Shown here: piece by piece, positions 24,079 to 32,886 of the stretch
Layout: each line of letters begins with the position of its first letter
Numbering within the stretch: the first letter of the stretch is position 1
NCBI GenBank assembly: GCA_016292545.1
Contig: JAEDIG010000011.1
Coordinates: 1 to 33,451, forward strand
Length of the DNA: 33,451 nucleotides
Direction of reading: 5' to 3'
DNA from: Bacteroidaceae bacterium
Lineage (GTDB): Bacteria; Bacteroidota; Bacteroidia; Bacteroidales; Bacteroidaceae
Position numbers and translations under genes: made by a program
The notes under the pieces: model-generated
What the model was told of the DNA's origin: nothing
What the model saw: only the letters and a program-made list of their open reading frames with translations
Databases searched by the model: none

Positions 24079-26180
24079 CCCTTCTTGGCGGTTTTGGGCG
24101 CATCGGGGGCGGACTGCCTGCCGGCGGCCAGTTCGGGGTACTGGATGCGCGTGTGGTAGATGGTCATGAGCTTCTGCTTGAACACGTCCTTGGCCGCCTG
24201 TATGTCGAGCAGGGTGATGGGGCACTGGTTGAAGTAGCCCTCGTGCACCTGGCCGTCGATGATGCGGTCCACCAGGGCGTTCACGGTCTCCTCGGTGTAG
24301 GTCTTCAGGCTGCGCGAGGCGGCCTCCACGGCATCGGCCATCATCAGGATGGCCTGCTCCTGGGTTTGCGGGTTGGGGCCGGGATAGGTGAAGAGCGCCA
24401 CGTCGATGGGGCTTTCGGGGTACTTGTTCTTGTAGGAGATGTAGAAGTATTTCACCAGGCTCTTTCCGTGGTGGGTCTGGATGAAGTCCTTTATCACCTG
24501 CGGCAGGTTATACTTGTCGGCCAGCCTGAGGCCGTCTGTCACATGGTTGATGATGATGCCGGCGCTCTGCTCGTAGGGCAGGTTGTCGTGGGGGTTCACA
24601 CCGCTCTGGTTTTCGGTGAAGAACACGGCGTTCTCCACCTTGCCTATGTCGTGGTAGAGCGCGCCCGTCCTCACCAGCTGGCTCTTGGCCCCGATGCGGT
24701 TGGCCACCTCGGCGGCCAGGTTGGCCACCTGCATGCTGTGCTGGAATGTGCCCGGTGCCTCCTCGCTCATGCGGCGGAGGATCTGGTTGTTGATGTTGGA
24801 GAGCTCCACCAGCGTCACGTTGCTGGTGAATCCGAATATCCTTTCGATGGGGATGAGCAGCAGGTAGGAGATGGTGCTCAGCACGCCGGCTATCACCAGG
24901 TGGACATAGCCCCACAGGTCCGGCTCGGCGGGGCCGGAGAGACGGCCCTGGAGCAGCTGCAGGCAGAAGCGTGCCAGGAGCGTGGCCGCAATGACCATGA
25001 GGACGGCGCTGAAGAGGTCGCTCCGCTGCGAGAGCTGGCGCAGGCTGTAGATGGCCGTGAGCCCGGCCACGCTCTGGATGACCATGAACTCGAAGGGGTG
25101 CTGGAGCACCACGGCGCAGGTGAGCAGTGTGATGGTGTGGGTGATGAAGGCCGTGCGCGAGTCCATGAAGATGCGCGTGAACACGGGCAGGATGCAGTAG
25201 GGCACCATGTAGACGCTCATGAACTGGTGCTGCACGAAGGCGTATGTGGCCAGCGGGAAGATGAGGAACATGCACGTGAGGAACAGGGCCGACTGCAGGT
25301 GGTCCAGATAGTCGCTGCGGAACTGGCGGAAGTAGAAGAGCAGCAGCAGCGACATGATGAGCACATAGAGCGCCTTCCCGCCCGTGTCGGCCAGCCATTC
25401 CGTGCCGGAGCGGGCCCGCTCGCTCATGTAATGCTCCATGGAGCGCAGCACGTTGAAGGTGTAGCTGTCCACTATCTGTCCGCGGTCCACTATCTTCTCG
25501 CCCACCTTCACCTGGCCGATGTAGGGCACCAGTGACTCCTCGGCATCGCGCAGCTGCTGTTGCGACTTGGTTTCGTCGTAGGAGAGGTTCGTGTTGACAA
25601 AGCGGTTCAGGTCGAGCTGCGACAGGACCCTCCTGTCAAAGCGTGTGCTGTCCTGGCGCATCAGGCGCTCATAGGCCGTGCGCGGGGTGTAGATGTCGTC
25701 CAGGGGGATGGATGCCGACCGGTTCTCCTCATAGATGCGGATGCGGTCCACATGCCTCGAGCGCAGGTGGTCATAGTCGGTGGAGGGCATGATGCCGTGG
25801 CGGTAGATTTCGATGAGGTCGGCCCGCAGCTGCTGGATGTAGCTGTCGTTGGCTATGTCCTTCTTGTCGTGCTGCATCGAGAAGATGAGCTGCTGCACCT
25901 GGGCCGCCGCCTCCCTGCGGTCCACCGAGTAGTAGGGCTCGAACAGCTTGCGCAGGCTGTCGCGCTCCCGCTTCAGGGTCTGCTCCGACTTGAGCACCCT
26001 GAAGCTGTCGGTGGCTATGAGCGGGTCGTTGTCCCAGGGCTCGCCCAGGTTGTAGTGGAGGTTGGAGACGGAGGTGGTGGGCATTCCCATCACCAGGATG
26101 ACGATGGATGCCACGCAGAAGAAAATTCTGTATATGCGGTCGCGTGTGCGCAGGCTATGATGGTGGTTATATCTGCTCAT
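24075..26180 (-). CDS. 7TM-HD membrane phosphohydrolase, PgpH-type cyclic-di-AMP phosphodiesterase
   Basis: A 701-residue membrane protein of the 7TMR-HDED/PgpH family, whose characterised members hydrolyse c-di-AMP. Order: one N-terminal helix (IFFCVASIVILVMGM), a ~240-residue extracytoplasmic region (residues ~35-275, helical, with KRERDSLRKLFEPYYSVDRR), seven predicted membrane helices between about residues 280 and 460 (first GKALYVLIMSLLLLFYF, last HLVIAGVLSTISYLLLIPIE), then a cytosolic HD domain. The HD motif is ALYHDIGKVEN with His510-Asp511; EAPGTFQHSMQVANLAAEVA precedes it and MMADAVEAASRSL follows. It is divergent from gltX and overlaps the peptidase gene by 4 bases. The reaction is inferred from the family. 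Confidence 0.9.
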   Translation of the reverse strand: MSRYNHHHSLRTRDRIYRIFFCVASIVILVMGMPTTSVSNLHYNLGEPWDNDPLIATDSFRVLKSEQTLKRERDSLRKLFEPYYSVDRREAAAQVQQLIFSMQHDKKDIANDSYIQQLRADLIEIYRHGIMPSTDYDHLRSRHVDRIRIYEENRSASIPLDDIYTPRTAYERLMRQDSTRFDRRVLSQLDLNRFVNTNLSYDETKSQQQLRDAEESLVPYIGQVKVGEKIVDRGQIVDSYTFNVLRSMEHYMSERARSGTEWLADTGGKALYVLIMSLLLLFYFRQFRSDYLDHLQSALFLTCMFLIFPLATYAFVQHQFMSVYMVPYCILPVFTRIFMDSRTAFITHTITLLTCAVVLQHPFEFMVIQSVAGLTAIYSLRQLSQRSDLFSAVLMVIAATLLARFCLQLLQGRLSGPAEPDLWGYVHLVIAGVLSTISYLLLIPIERIFGFTSNVTLVELSNINNQILRRMSEEAPGTFQHSMQVANLAAEVANRIGAKSQLVRTGALYHDIGKVENAVFFTENQSGVNPHDNLPYEQSAGIIINHVTDGLRLADKYNLPQVIKDFIQTHHGKSLVKYFYISYKNKYPESPIDVALFTYPGPNPQTQEQAILMMADAVEAASRSLKTYTEETVNALVDRIIDGQVHEGYFNQCPITLLDIQAAKDVFKQKLMTIYHTRIQYPELAAGRQSAPDAPKTAKKG

Positions 26181-26248
26181 AATCTTCTTTTATGGGGTTT
26201 TGCGATGCGAAAATACAAAAAAATATCCATTGTTAGAAAAAAAAATCG

Positions 26249-26256
26249 TACTTTTG
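26249..26256 (+). promoter_or_regulatory. -7 promoter element for gltX
   Basis: TACTTTTG matches TAnnTTTG and lies 21 bases upstream of the gltX ATG. An ATTG at 26229-26232 is the only -33 candidate, at a shorter than usual spacing of 16. The position rules out the longer upstream reading of the gltX frame. Confidence 0.6.
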
Positions 26257-26277
26257 CGCATAAATAACGCGAAAAAG

Positions 26278-27840
26278 ATGAATCAGAGAAAAGTAAGGGT
26301 GCGTTTTGCACCAAGTCCCACGGGCCCTCTCCACATCGGAGGGGTGCGCACGGCATTGTATAACTATCTGTTTGCACGCCAGCACGATGGCGAGTTGATA
26401 CTGCGTATCGAAGACACCGATTCCACCCGCTTTGTGCCGGGAGCGGAGGAGTATATCATAGAATCCTTCAAGTGGCTGGGAATCACGTTTGACGAGGGCG
26501 TGGGCATAGGCGGCCAGCACGGCCCCTACCGCCAGAGCGAGCGCAGGGACGTGTACAGGCAGTATGTGCGCCGGCTGCTCGACAGCGGAAAGGCCTACAT
26601 CGCCTTCGACACCCCCGAAGAGCTGGACGCCGCGCGCAGGCAGACGGAGAACTTCCAGTACGACGCCTCCACCCGCATGCAGATGCGCAACTCCCTGTCC
26701 ATGCCCGCCGGGGAAGTGGAGCGCCTGCTGGCCGAGGGCCGGCAGTATGTGGTGCGCTTCCTCATAGAGCCGGGCCAGGACGTGGTGGTCCACGACATCA
26801 TCCGCGGCGACGTGTGCATCAACTCCAGCATCCTCGACGACAAGGTGCTCTACAAGAGCGCCGACGACCTGCCCACCTATCACCTGGCCAACATCGTGGA
26901 CGACCACCTGATGGAGGTGACCCATGTGATACGCGGTGAGGAATGGCTCCCCAGCGCCCCCCTCCACGTGCTGCTCTACGAAGCCTTCGGATGGGCCGAC
27001 ACCATGCCCATGTTCGCCCATCTGCCCCTGCTGCTCAAGCCTGTGGGCAACGGCAAGCTGAGCAAGCGCGACGGCGACAAGCTGGGCTTCCCTGTGTTCC
27101 CGCTGGAATGGACCGACCCCAGGACGGGCGAGGTGAGCAGCGGCTACCGCGAGAAGGGCTACTTGCCCCAGGCCGTGGTCAACTTCCTGGCCCTGCTGGG
27201 ATGGAACCCGGGCAACGACAGCAGCGAAATCCTGTCGATGGAGGAGCTCGTGCGCCTGTTCGACCTGAGCAAGTGCTCGCGCAACGGGGCCCGCTTCGAC
27301 TACATCAAGGCCGCATGGTTCAACCATCAGTACCTCATCGCCCAGCCCGACGAGGCCTGGGTGCCCGCCTTCGGCAGGCTGCTGCAGGCCCAGGGCATCG
27401 CCACCACACCCGAGCGCATGGTCCAGGTGGTGCGCATGATGAAGCTGAAGGTGATAGAGTATACCGACAACGAGGGCAACAGGAAAAAGCGCAACATCAG
27501 CTTCGTGAGCGACCTGTGGCCCCTGGTGCGCTTCTTCTTCGTGGCGCCCGGTGCCATCGACAAGGACGACAAGTTCGTGCGCAAGAACTGGAAGGAGCAC
27601 ACCGCCGACGAGATGCGCCGGCTCATGGAGGTGCTCGCCGGCGTGGACGACTTCACGGTGGAAGGCCAGAAGGCCGTGGTGGACGAATGGGCCGCGTCAT
27701 GCGGCATCAAGCCCTGGAACGCCTGGCGGATATGCCTGGTGGGAGCCGGACAGGGCCCCGACATGTATGAACTGAGCGCCTTCCTCGGCAAGGACGAGAC
27801 CCTCGGGCGCATGCAACATGCAATAGACACACTGGGATGA
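26278..27840 (+). CDS. gltX: Glutamyl-tRNA synthetase
   Basis: A class I synthetase that charges tRNA-Glu. The product has 520 residues from ATG 26278 (MNQRKVRVRFAPSPTGPLHI). The HIGH motif is HIGG at residues 19-22 and the KMSKS motif is KLSKR at 260-264 in GNGKLSKRDGDKLGFP. LRIEDTDSTR, LPTYHLANIVDDHLMEVTHV and RGEEWLPSAP are further family landmarks. The C-terminal third is the all-helical anticodon-binding region. The frame is open upstream to 26200, but those codons cover the promoter. The stop overlaps the waaA start (ATGA at 27837-27840). Confidence 0.96.
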   Translation: MNQRKVRVRFAPSPTGPLHIGGVRTALYNYLFARQHDGELILRIEDTDSTRFVPGAEEYIIESFKWLGITFDEGVGIGGQHGPYRQSERRDVYRQYVRRLLDSGKAYIAFDTPEELDAARRQTENFQYDASTRMQMRNSLSMPAGEVERLLAEGRQYVVRFLIEPGQDVVVHDIIRGDVCINSSILDDKVLYKSADDLPTYHLANIVDDHLMEVTHVIRGEEWLPSAPLHVLLYEAFGWADTMPMFAHLPLLLKPVGNGKLSKRDGDKLGFPVFPLEWTDPRTGEVSSGYREKGYLPQAVVNFLALLGWNPGNDSSEILSMEELVRLFDLSKCSRNGARFDYIKAAWFNHQYLIAQPDEAWVPAFGRLLQAQGIATTPERMVQVVRMMKLKVIEYTDNEGNRKKRNISFVSDLWPLVRFFFVAPGAIDKDDKFVRKNWKEHTADEMRRLMEVLAGVDDFTVEGQKAVVDEWAASCGIKPWNAWRICLVGAGQGPDMYELSAFLGKDETLGRMQHAIDTLG

Positions 27841-29087
27841 TATACTCGCTGGCCATCTACCTCTACATGCTGATAGTGATCCTTCTCGCGCCGTTCCACG
27901 AGAAGGCACGGCTCATGGTGAAGGGCCACATCAACACCTTCCGCATCCTGCGCCGCCGCATCGACCGCAATGCCAGGTACGTATGGTTCCATGCCGCCAG
28001 CCTGGGCGAGTTCGAGCAGGGCCGTCCCCTGATGGAGCGGTTCCGCAGGGAGCACCCCGAATACAGGATCCTGCTCACCTTCTTCTCCCCCTCGGGCTAT
28101 GAGGTGCGCAAGAACTACGACGGGGCCGACGTCGTCTGCTATCTGCCCTTCGACACCATCGGCAACGTCATCAGCTTCTTCCGCTATGTGCGCCCCGAGA
28201 TGGCGTTCTTCATCAAGTATGAGTTCTGGACCAACTTCATCCGTGCCTGCCGCCACTACCACATCCCCGTCTACAGCGTGAGCAGCATCTTCCGCTCCGA
28301 CAAGATCTTCTTCCGCTGGTACGGCCGGGGCTATGCCGGTGTGCTGCGCATGGTGGACCACTTCTTCGTGCAGGACCAGGAGAGCGCGCGCCTGCTGGCC
28401 ACCCTGGGCATCAGCCGCAACGTGACCGTGGTGGGCGACACCCGCTTCGACCGTGTGATGGACATCCAGCGCGCGGCACGCCGGCTGCCCGAACTGGACA
28501 GCTTCCGCCAGAGCGCCGGCTATGTGTTCATCGCCGGCAGCTCGTGGCCGCCCGACGAGGAGCTCATCATGAACTACTTCAACGCCCATCCCGGCATGAA
28601 GCTCATCCTGGCCCCCCATGTCATCGACGACCGCCACCTGCGCCAGATAGAGCAGAGGACCAGCCGCCCCTGTGTGCGCTACACCCGGGCCGACAAGTCG
28701 CGCCTGGCCCAGGCCGACTGCGTCATCATCGACTGCTTCGGCCTCCTGAGCAGCATCTACCGCTATGCCGACATCGCCTATGTGGGCGGCGGCTTCGGCG
28801 CGGGCATCCACAATGTGCCCGAGGCGGCCGTGTACGGCATCCCGGTCATCATAGGCCCCAACAACAAGGGCTTCAAGGAGGCCCAGGACCTGCTGGGGCT
28901 GGGCGGATGCTTCGAAATCAGCAGCCAGGCGGAGTTCAACCATGCGGTGGACACCCTCGTCTCCGACGAAGGCATGCGCAAGGCACGCGGCCAGATAAGC
29001 GGCGACTACATCAGCCACAATGCCGGGGCCGCCGACATGATATTCGGCATGATAGGGCAGCGCCTCGCCGGCCGTGCAGTACAATAA
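27837..29087 (+). CDS. waaA: 3-deoxy-D-manno-octulosonic acid (Kdo) transferase
   Basis: Adds Kdo from CMP-Kdo to the lipid A precursor on the cytoplasmic face of the inner membrane. The 416-residue protein has an N-terminal membrane anchor (YSLAIYLYMLIVILLAPF), then the GT30 motif WFHAASLGEFEQGRP with the conserved Glu58. Next come YRILLTFFSPSGYEVRKNY, PEMAFFIKYEFWTNFIRACR, SSIFRSDKIFFRWYG and VGDTRFDRVMDI. The C-terminal CMP-binding half is recognisable from FIAGSSWPPDEELI, GFGAGIHNVPEAAVYGIPVI and GPNNKGFKEAQDL. It is translationally coupled to gltX. An AT-rich gap follows before the aminopeptidase. Confidence 0.95.
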   Translation: MIYSLAIYLYMLIVILLAPFHEKARLMVKGHINTFRILRRRIDRNARYVWFHAASLGEFEQGRPLMERFRREHPEYRILLTFFSPSGYEVRKNYDGADVVCYLPFDTIGNVISFFRYVRPEMAFFIKYEFWTNFIRACRHYHIPVYSVSSIFRSDKIFFRWYGRGYAGVLRMVDHFFVQDQESARLLATLGISRNVTVVGDTRFDRVMDIQRAARRLPELDSFRQSAGYVFIAGSSWPPDEELIMNYFNAHPGMKLILAPHVIDDRHLRQIEQRTSRPCVRYTRADKSRLAQADCVIIDCFGLLSSIYRYADIAYVGGGFGAGIHNVPEAAVYGIPVIIGPNNKGFKEAQDLLGLGGCFEISSQAEFNHAVDTLVSDEGMRKARGQISGDYISHNAGAADMIFGMIGQRLAGRAVQ

Positions 29088-29113
29088 TTATATATATATA
29101 CACATATACATAT
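29084..29113. repeat. Short TA-rich microsatellite between waaA and the aminopeptidase gene
   Basis: The stretch is built almost only of alternating TA and CA dinucleotides, with TATATATATATA at 29091-29102 and imperfect extension to about 29113. It contrasts sharply with the GC-rich genes on both sides. It may mark an AT-rich promoter region, but no TAnnTTTG element is present. Confidence 0.6.
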
Positions 29114-29138
29114 CACAAGCATTACACCCAGAAGATAT

Positions 29139-30941
29139 ATGATGACACCTCACGACAATCAGGCAGGCCGGCGTGTGGCACAGCTGCGCCGCTATATGGA
29201 AGACCATGGCATCAGCGCGTTCATCTTTCCCAGCACCGACCCCCACTGCGGGGAATATGTGCCCCGGCATTGGGAAACGCGCAAGTGGATAAGCGGATTC
29301 GACGGAAGCGCGGGCACTGCCGTGGTCACGCTCACCGATGCGGCCCTGTGGACCGACAGCCGCTATTTCCTGGCTGCCGAGGAGCAGCTGGCAGGCACCC
29401 CCTTCCGGCTCATGCGCGAACGCATCCCCGGCACCCCGGATATTACCGAATGGCTGGCCCAGGTGCTCCCGGCGGGCAGCCGGGTGGGCATCGACGCATG
29501 GGTGAACACCATCGCCCTCAGGCGGAGCCTGGCCCAGGGGCTGGCCGCGCATGGCCTGCAGCTGGTGGCCGCCGGTGACCCTGCCGCAGCCCTGTGGACC
29601 GACCGTCCGCCCATTCCCGACAGCCCCGTGGAGGTGCATCCGCTCTCTTGTGCGGGCGAGCCTGCCTCCCACAAGCTGGCCCGCCTGCGTGCGCGGCTTG
29701 GCGAGATGGGTGCCGGGGCCATGCTGGTGGGACAGCTCGACGAGGTGGCCTGGCTCACCAATCTGCGCGGCTGCGACGTGCATTGCTGCCCCGTGGCCGT
29801 GGGGTATGTGCTGGTGACCCCCCAGGAGGCCGTCCTCTACATCAGCCCCCGGAAAACCGACGCCCGGGTGCAGGACTACCTCCATTCCCAGGGCATCTCC
29901 ACCCGCCCCTACACAGCCCTGGCTGCCGACCTCTCCGGCCTTGTCGCATCCTCCATCCTGCTCGACCCCGACCGCTGCAACAGCCAGGTGGCCGACTGCC
30001 TGCCCCCCGGATGCCGCATCGTGGAGGCCCTGAGCCCCATCGCCACCTTCAAGGCGGTGAAGAACGAGGCCGAGCAGGAGGGCTTCCGCCGTGCCATGCT
30101 GCGCGACGGAGTGGCCATGGCCAGGTTCCTGCACTGGCTGGTGCCCGCAGTGGAGGCCGGCGGACAGACGGAGCTGAGCGTGTCGGCCCGCCTGGAACAG
30201 CTGCGCAGCGAGCAGCCGCTCTATCGCGGCCTTTCGTTCGACACCATTGCCGGCTACGGCCCCCATGGCGCCATCGTCCACTACGAACCCACCCCCGAGA
30301 GCGACGCCCCGCTCCAGGCCCGCGGCCTGCTGCTGCTCGATTCGGGGGCGCAATACACCGACGGCACCACCGACATCACCCGCACCATCGCCCTGGGACC
30401 GCTCACCCCCCAGGAGTGTGCCGACTACACACTGGTGCTCAAGGGCCACATCCGCCTGGCCATGGTGCGCTTTCCCGCAGGCAGCAGCGGCACGCAGCTG
30501 GATGTGCTGGCCCGCTATGCCATGTGGCAGCAGGGCATCAACTACCTCCACGGCACGGGCCACGGCGTGGGCTCCTGCCTCAATGTGCATGAAGGCCCCC
30601 ACCAGATACGCATGAACTACATGCCTGCCCCCCTGCTGGCCGGCATGACGGTGACCAACGAGCCGGGCATCTACCGCGCGGGCCTCCACGGGGTGCGCAT
30701 AGAGAACACCATGCTCATCACCCGTTTCATGGAGGGCGAATACGGCGAGTTCCTCCAGCTGGAGCCCCTCACCCTCTGCCCCATCGACAAGAAGCCCATC
30801 CTCACGGACATGATGCAGCCCGACGAGATAGCCTATCTCAACGCCTATCATGCACGGGTGTACGATGCGCTCTCGCCCCTTCTCGACGAGGCGGAGCGCG
30901 CATGGCTGCGCGAGGCCACATCGCCTCTTTCAAAGGACTGA
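29139..30941 (+). CDS. Xaa-Pro aminopeptidase (M24B), long form
   Basis: A cytoplasmic dimetal aminopeptidase that releases an N-terminal residue before proline. The 600-residue length and three-domain layout match the eukaryote-like aminopeptidase P branch rather than the ~440-residue E. coli PepP. Two creatinase-like N-terminal domains come first (ISAFIFPSTDPHCGEYVPRH, KWISGFDGSAGTAVVT, ALWTDSRYFLAAEEQL). The catalytic pita-bread domain carries the five metal ligands: Asp401 (LLLLDSGAQYTDG), Asp412 (GTTDITRT), His475 (GTGHGVGS), Glu508 (TNEPGIYRAG) and Glu542 (LQLEPLTLCP). The start has two adjacent ATG codons (29139 and 29142). It lies 51 bases after waaA. Confidence 0.94.
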   Translation: MMTPHDNQAGRRVAQLRRYMEDHGISAFIFPSTDPHCGEYVPRHWETRKWISGFDGSAGTAVVTLTDAALWTDSRYFLAAEEQLAGTPFRLMRERIPGTPDITEWLAQVLPAGSRVGIDAWVNTIALRRSLAQGLAAHGLQLVAAGDPAAALWTDRPPIPDSPVEVHPLSCAGEPASHKLARLRARLGEMGAGAMLVGQLDEVAWLTNLRGCDVHCCPVAVGYVLVTPQEAVLYISPRKTDARVQDYLHSQGISTRPYTALAADLSGLVASSILLDPDRCNSQVADCLPPGCRIVEALSPIATFKAVKNEAEQEGFRRAMLRDGVAMARFLHWLVPAVEAGGQTELSVSARLEQLRSEQPLYRGLSFDTIAGYGPHGAIVHYEPTPESDAPLQARGLLLLDSGAQYTDGTTDITRTIALGPLTPQECADYTLVLKGHIRLAMVRFPAGSSGTQLDVLARYAMWQQGINYLHGTGHGVGSCLNVHEGPHQIRMNYMPAPLLAGMTVTNEPGIYRAGLHGVRIENTMLITRFMEGEYGEFLQLEPLTLCPIDKKPILTDMMQPDEIAYLNAYHARVYDALSPLLDEAERAWLREATSPLSKD

Positions 30942-30980
30942 AAACCAATTTATAATAAAAAACTACAAACATACACATCT

Positions 30981-31559
30981 ATGGCAATCATAAAAAGACT
31001 TCCGGGAATGCCCGCCCCGCGCTTCGGCCGCCACTGCTACTTCAGCGAGGGCTCCGTGGTGGTGGGCGACGTGGAGATGGGCGACGACTGCACGGTGTGG
31101 TTCAATGCCGTGGTGAGGGGCGACGTCCACTTCATCCGCATCGGCAACCGCACCAACATACAGGAGAACAGCTGCCTCCACACCCTCAACGGCAAGGCCC
31201 CCATCATCATCGGCGACGACGTGACCGTGGGCCACAGCGTCACGCTCCATGGCTGCGAAATCAAGAACGGTGCCCTGATAGGCATGGGAGCCACCGTGCT
31301 CGACTTTGCCCAGGTGGGCGAGGGTGCCATCGTGGCCGCGGGTGCCCTGGTGCTCAGCCACACCCAGATAGGGGCCGGCGAGCTGTGGGCCGGCGTGCCG
31401 GCCAGGTTCATCAAGAAGGTGGACCCCGAACAGGCCGCTTCGCTCAACCAGACCTATGCCCGCCACTACATCGAATACAGCGACTGGTACAGGCAGGCCG
31501 ACCTCGATGCCCGCAACACACAGCAGGTGGCCACATCGGAGGACTATCTCCCCTATTGA
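30981..31559 (+). CDS. Gamma-class carbonic anhydrase-like hexapeptide-repeat protein
   Basis: A 192-residue left-handed beta-helix protein of the gamma-CA/YrdA group. Hexapeptide repeats run from about residue 20 to 145 (SVVVGDVEMGDDCTVWFNAV, IGNRTNIQENSCLHT, IIIGDDVTVGHSVTLHGCEI, ALIGMGATVLDFAQVGEGAI). The three zinc-ligand histidines are all present: His67, His85 and His90. Many YrdA-type members have little or no carbonic anhydrase activity, so the reaction is uncertain. A C-terminal helix (LNQTYARHYIEYSDWYRQA) would pack on the trimer. It lies 39 bases after the aminopeptidase gene, in the same direction. Confidence 0.92.
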   Translation: MAIIKRLPGMPAPRFGRHCYFSEGSVVVGDVEMGDDCTVWFNAVVRGDVHFIRIGNRTNIQENSCLHTLNGKAPIIIGDDVTVGHSVTLHGCEIKNGALIGMGATVLDFAQVGEGAIVAAGALVLSHTQIGAGELWAGVPARFIKKVDPEQAASLNQTYARHYIEYSDWYRQADLDARNTQQVATSEDYLPY

Positions 31560-31656
31560 GGCGCAGAACAGCGGGGCCAAGATGCCTCTAATGTAAGTTC
31601 CAGTTGTCAAAATCCCCTGTTAAGGCAGGCCGGAGCAAAAAAATACCGCCGAATCC

Positions 31657-31687
31657 TTGCCCGAATGCCGGAATATGGTTATCTTTG
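31657..31687 (+). promoter_or_regulatory. Promoter of the malate dehydrogenase gene
   Basis: TTG at 31657-31659, a 20-base spacer, then TATCTTTG at 31680-31687, an exact -7 match. The ATG at 31718 follows after 30 bases. The 158-base gap before mdh (31560-31717) holds nothing else I can identify. Confidence 0.75.
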
Positions 31688-31717
31688 CATAGGACAAATC
31701 ATATAAACACAAAAAAT

Positions 31718-32710
31718 ATGGCTTTTTTAACTGACGAGAAATTAGTGATTGTTGGTGCCGCCGGTATGATTGGCAGCAACATGGTTCAGAGCGCGCTGAT
31801 GATGGGCCTCACGTCCAACATCTGCCTCTATGATGTGTTCTCTCCCGAAGGCGTGGCAGAGGAAATGCGCCAGAGCGGTTTCTGCGACGCCCGCATCACA
31901 GCCACCACCGATGTGGCTGAGGCATTCAAGGATGCCAAGTATATCATCTCCAGCGGTGGTGCTCCCCGCAAGGAAGGCATGACCCGCGAAGACCTGCTGG
32001 CCGGCAACTGCAAGATTGCCGAGGACCTGGGCAAGAACATCAAGGCCTATTGCCCCGATGTGAAGCATGTGGTCATCATCTTCAACCCTGCCGACCTCAC
32101 GGGTCTGGTAACACTCCTCTACAGCGGCCTCAAGCCCGGCCAGGTGACCACCCTTGCCGCCCTCGACAGCACCCGTCTGCAGAGCGCATTGGCCAAGAAG
32201 TTCGGCGTGATGCAGAACGAGGTGGTGGGTGCCCACACCTTTGGTGGACACGGCGAGCAGATGGCTGTGTTCGGCAGTGCCGTCAAGATTGCCGGCCGTG
32301 CGCTGAGCGACATCATCGGCACCGACGAGTTCCCCGAGGCTGAATGGGAACAGATGAAGAAGGATGTCACCCAGGGCGGTGCCGCCATCATCAAGCTCCG
32401 CGGACGCAGCAGCTTCCAGAGCCCCTCCCTGCTGAGCGTGCAGATGATTGCCAGTGTGATGGGCGGTCCCAAGTTCCCCTATCCCGCAGGCACCTTCGTC
32501 CAGAACGAAAAGTACCAGAACATCATGATGGCCATGGACACCACTCTCGACGAGAACGGCTGCACCTACAAGGTGCCCTGTGGCACTCCCGAAGAGAACG
32601 CCAAGCTGGATGCCAGCTATGAGCACCTCTGCAAGATGCGCGATGAGCTGGTTACCCTCAACATCGTGCCTCCCACATCCGAGTGGAGCAAAATCAACCC
32701 GAACCTGTAA
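31718..32710 (+). CDS. mdh: Malate dehydrogenase
   Basis: NAD-dependent interconversion of malate and oxaloacetate; in anaerobic Bacteroidales it serves the reductive branch towards succinate. The 330-residue protein starts MAFLTDEKLVIVGAAGMIGS with the Rossmann GxxGxxG. It then has IISSGGAPRKEGMTREDLLA, HVVIIFNPADLTGLVTLL, ALDSTRLQSALAKKFGV and the catalytic His178 in GAHTFGGHGEQMAVF. It belongs to the LDH/MDH superfamily branch common in Bacteroidales. Its base composition is milder and its codon use more uniform than its neighbours, as expected for a highly expressed gene. The frame is open upstream to 31604, but the promoter lies there. It has its own promoter and terminator. Confidence 0.94.
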   Translation: MAFLTDEKLVIVGAAGMIGSNMVQSALMMGLTSNICLYDVFSPEGVAEEMRQSGFCDARITATTDVAEAFKDAKYIISSGGAPRKEGMTREDLLAGNCKIAEDLGKNIKAYCPDVKHVVIIFNPADLTGLVTLLYSGLKPGQVTTLAALDSTRLQSALAKKFGVMQNEVVGAHTFGGHGEQMAVFGSAVKIAGRALSDIIGTDEFPEAEWEQMKKDVTQGGAAIIKLRGRSSFQSPSLLSVQMIASVMGGPKFPYPAGTFVQNEKYQNIMMAMDTTLDENGCTYKVPCGTPEENAKLDASYEHLCKMRDELVTLNIVPPTSEWSKINPNL

Positions 32711-32738
32711 TTTATCCATAGCATAAAAATTAAGGGAA

Positions 32739-32780
32739 GGGGGCAGATACGCTTTTTGGTTCGCGTGCTGCCCCCGTTTT
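32739..32780 (+). terminator. Rho-independent terminator after mdh
   Basis: GGGGGCAG at 32739-32746 pairs with CTGCCCCC at 32768-32775. Inside, a further stem of about 5 bp (TACGC with GCGTG, one wobble and one bulged base) closes a loop of about 10 bases. GTTTT follows. Confidence 0.75.
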
Positions 32781-32810
32781 CGTGTCTCTGCCCGGTTAAG
32801 GCGGAGCGCA

Positions 32811-32870
32811 CTGTTAACTGTTAACGCGTAACACCGTTTGTGTTTTTCCGCGCACCCTATCCCCCAGGAC
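32811..32870 (-). repeat. Dispersed repeat, copy B
   Basis: The 20-bp core GTTAACTGTTAACGCGTAAC is at 32813-32832, followed by ACCGTTTGTGTTTTTCCGCG (32834-32853) and a C-rich run. It is shared with copy C (same orientation, 395 bases downstream) and copy A (opposite orientation, at 23543-23647). The core holds two GTTAAC hexamers and the near-palindrome GTTAACGCGTAAC. Strand is given relative to copy A. Confidence 0.85.
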
Positions 32871-32886
32871 CCAGGACCCCCTCAAT

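Noticed and set aside
24153..25535. Plus-strand open frame of 460 codons opposite the 7TM-HD gene
   Set aside because: The HD motif, membrane helices and coupling on the minus strand are convincing. The opposite frame has no domain.
31604..31717. N-terminal extension of malate dehydrogenase
   Set aside because: The extension covers the promoter boxes at 31657-31687 and precedes the conserved Rossmann start.
31560..31717. tRNA or small RNA gene before mdh
   Set aside because: No cloverleaf pairing or TTC-arm motif was found; only the mdh promoter is supported.
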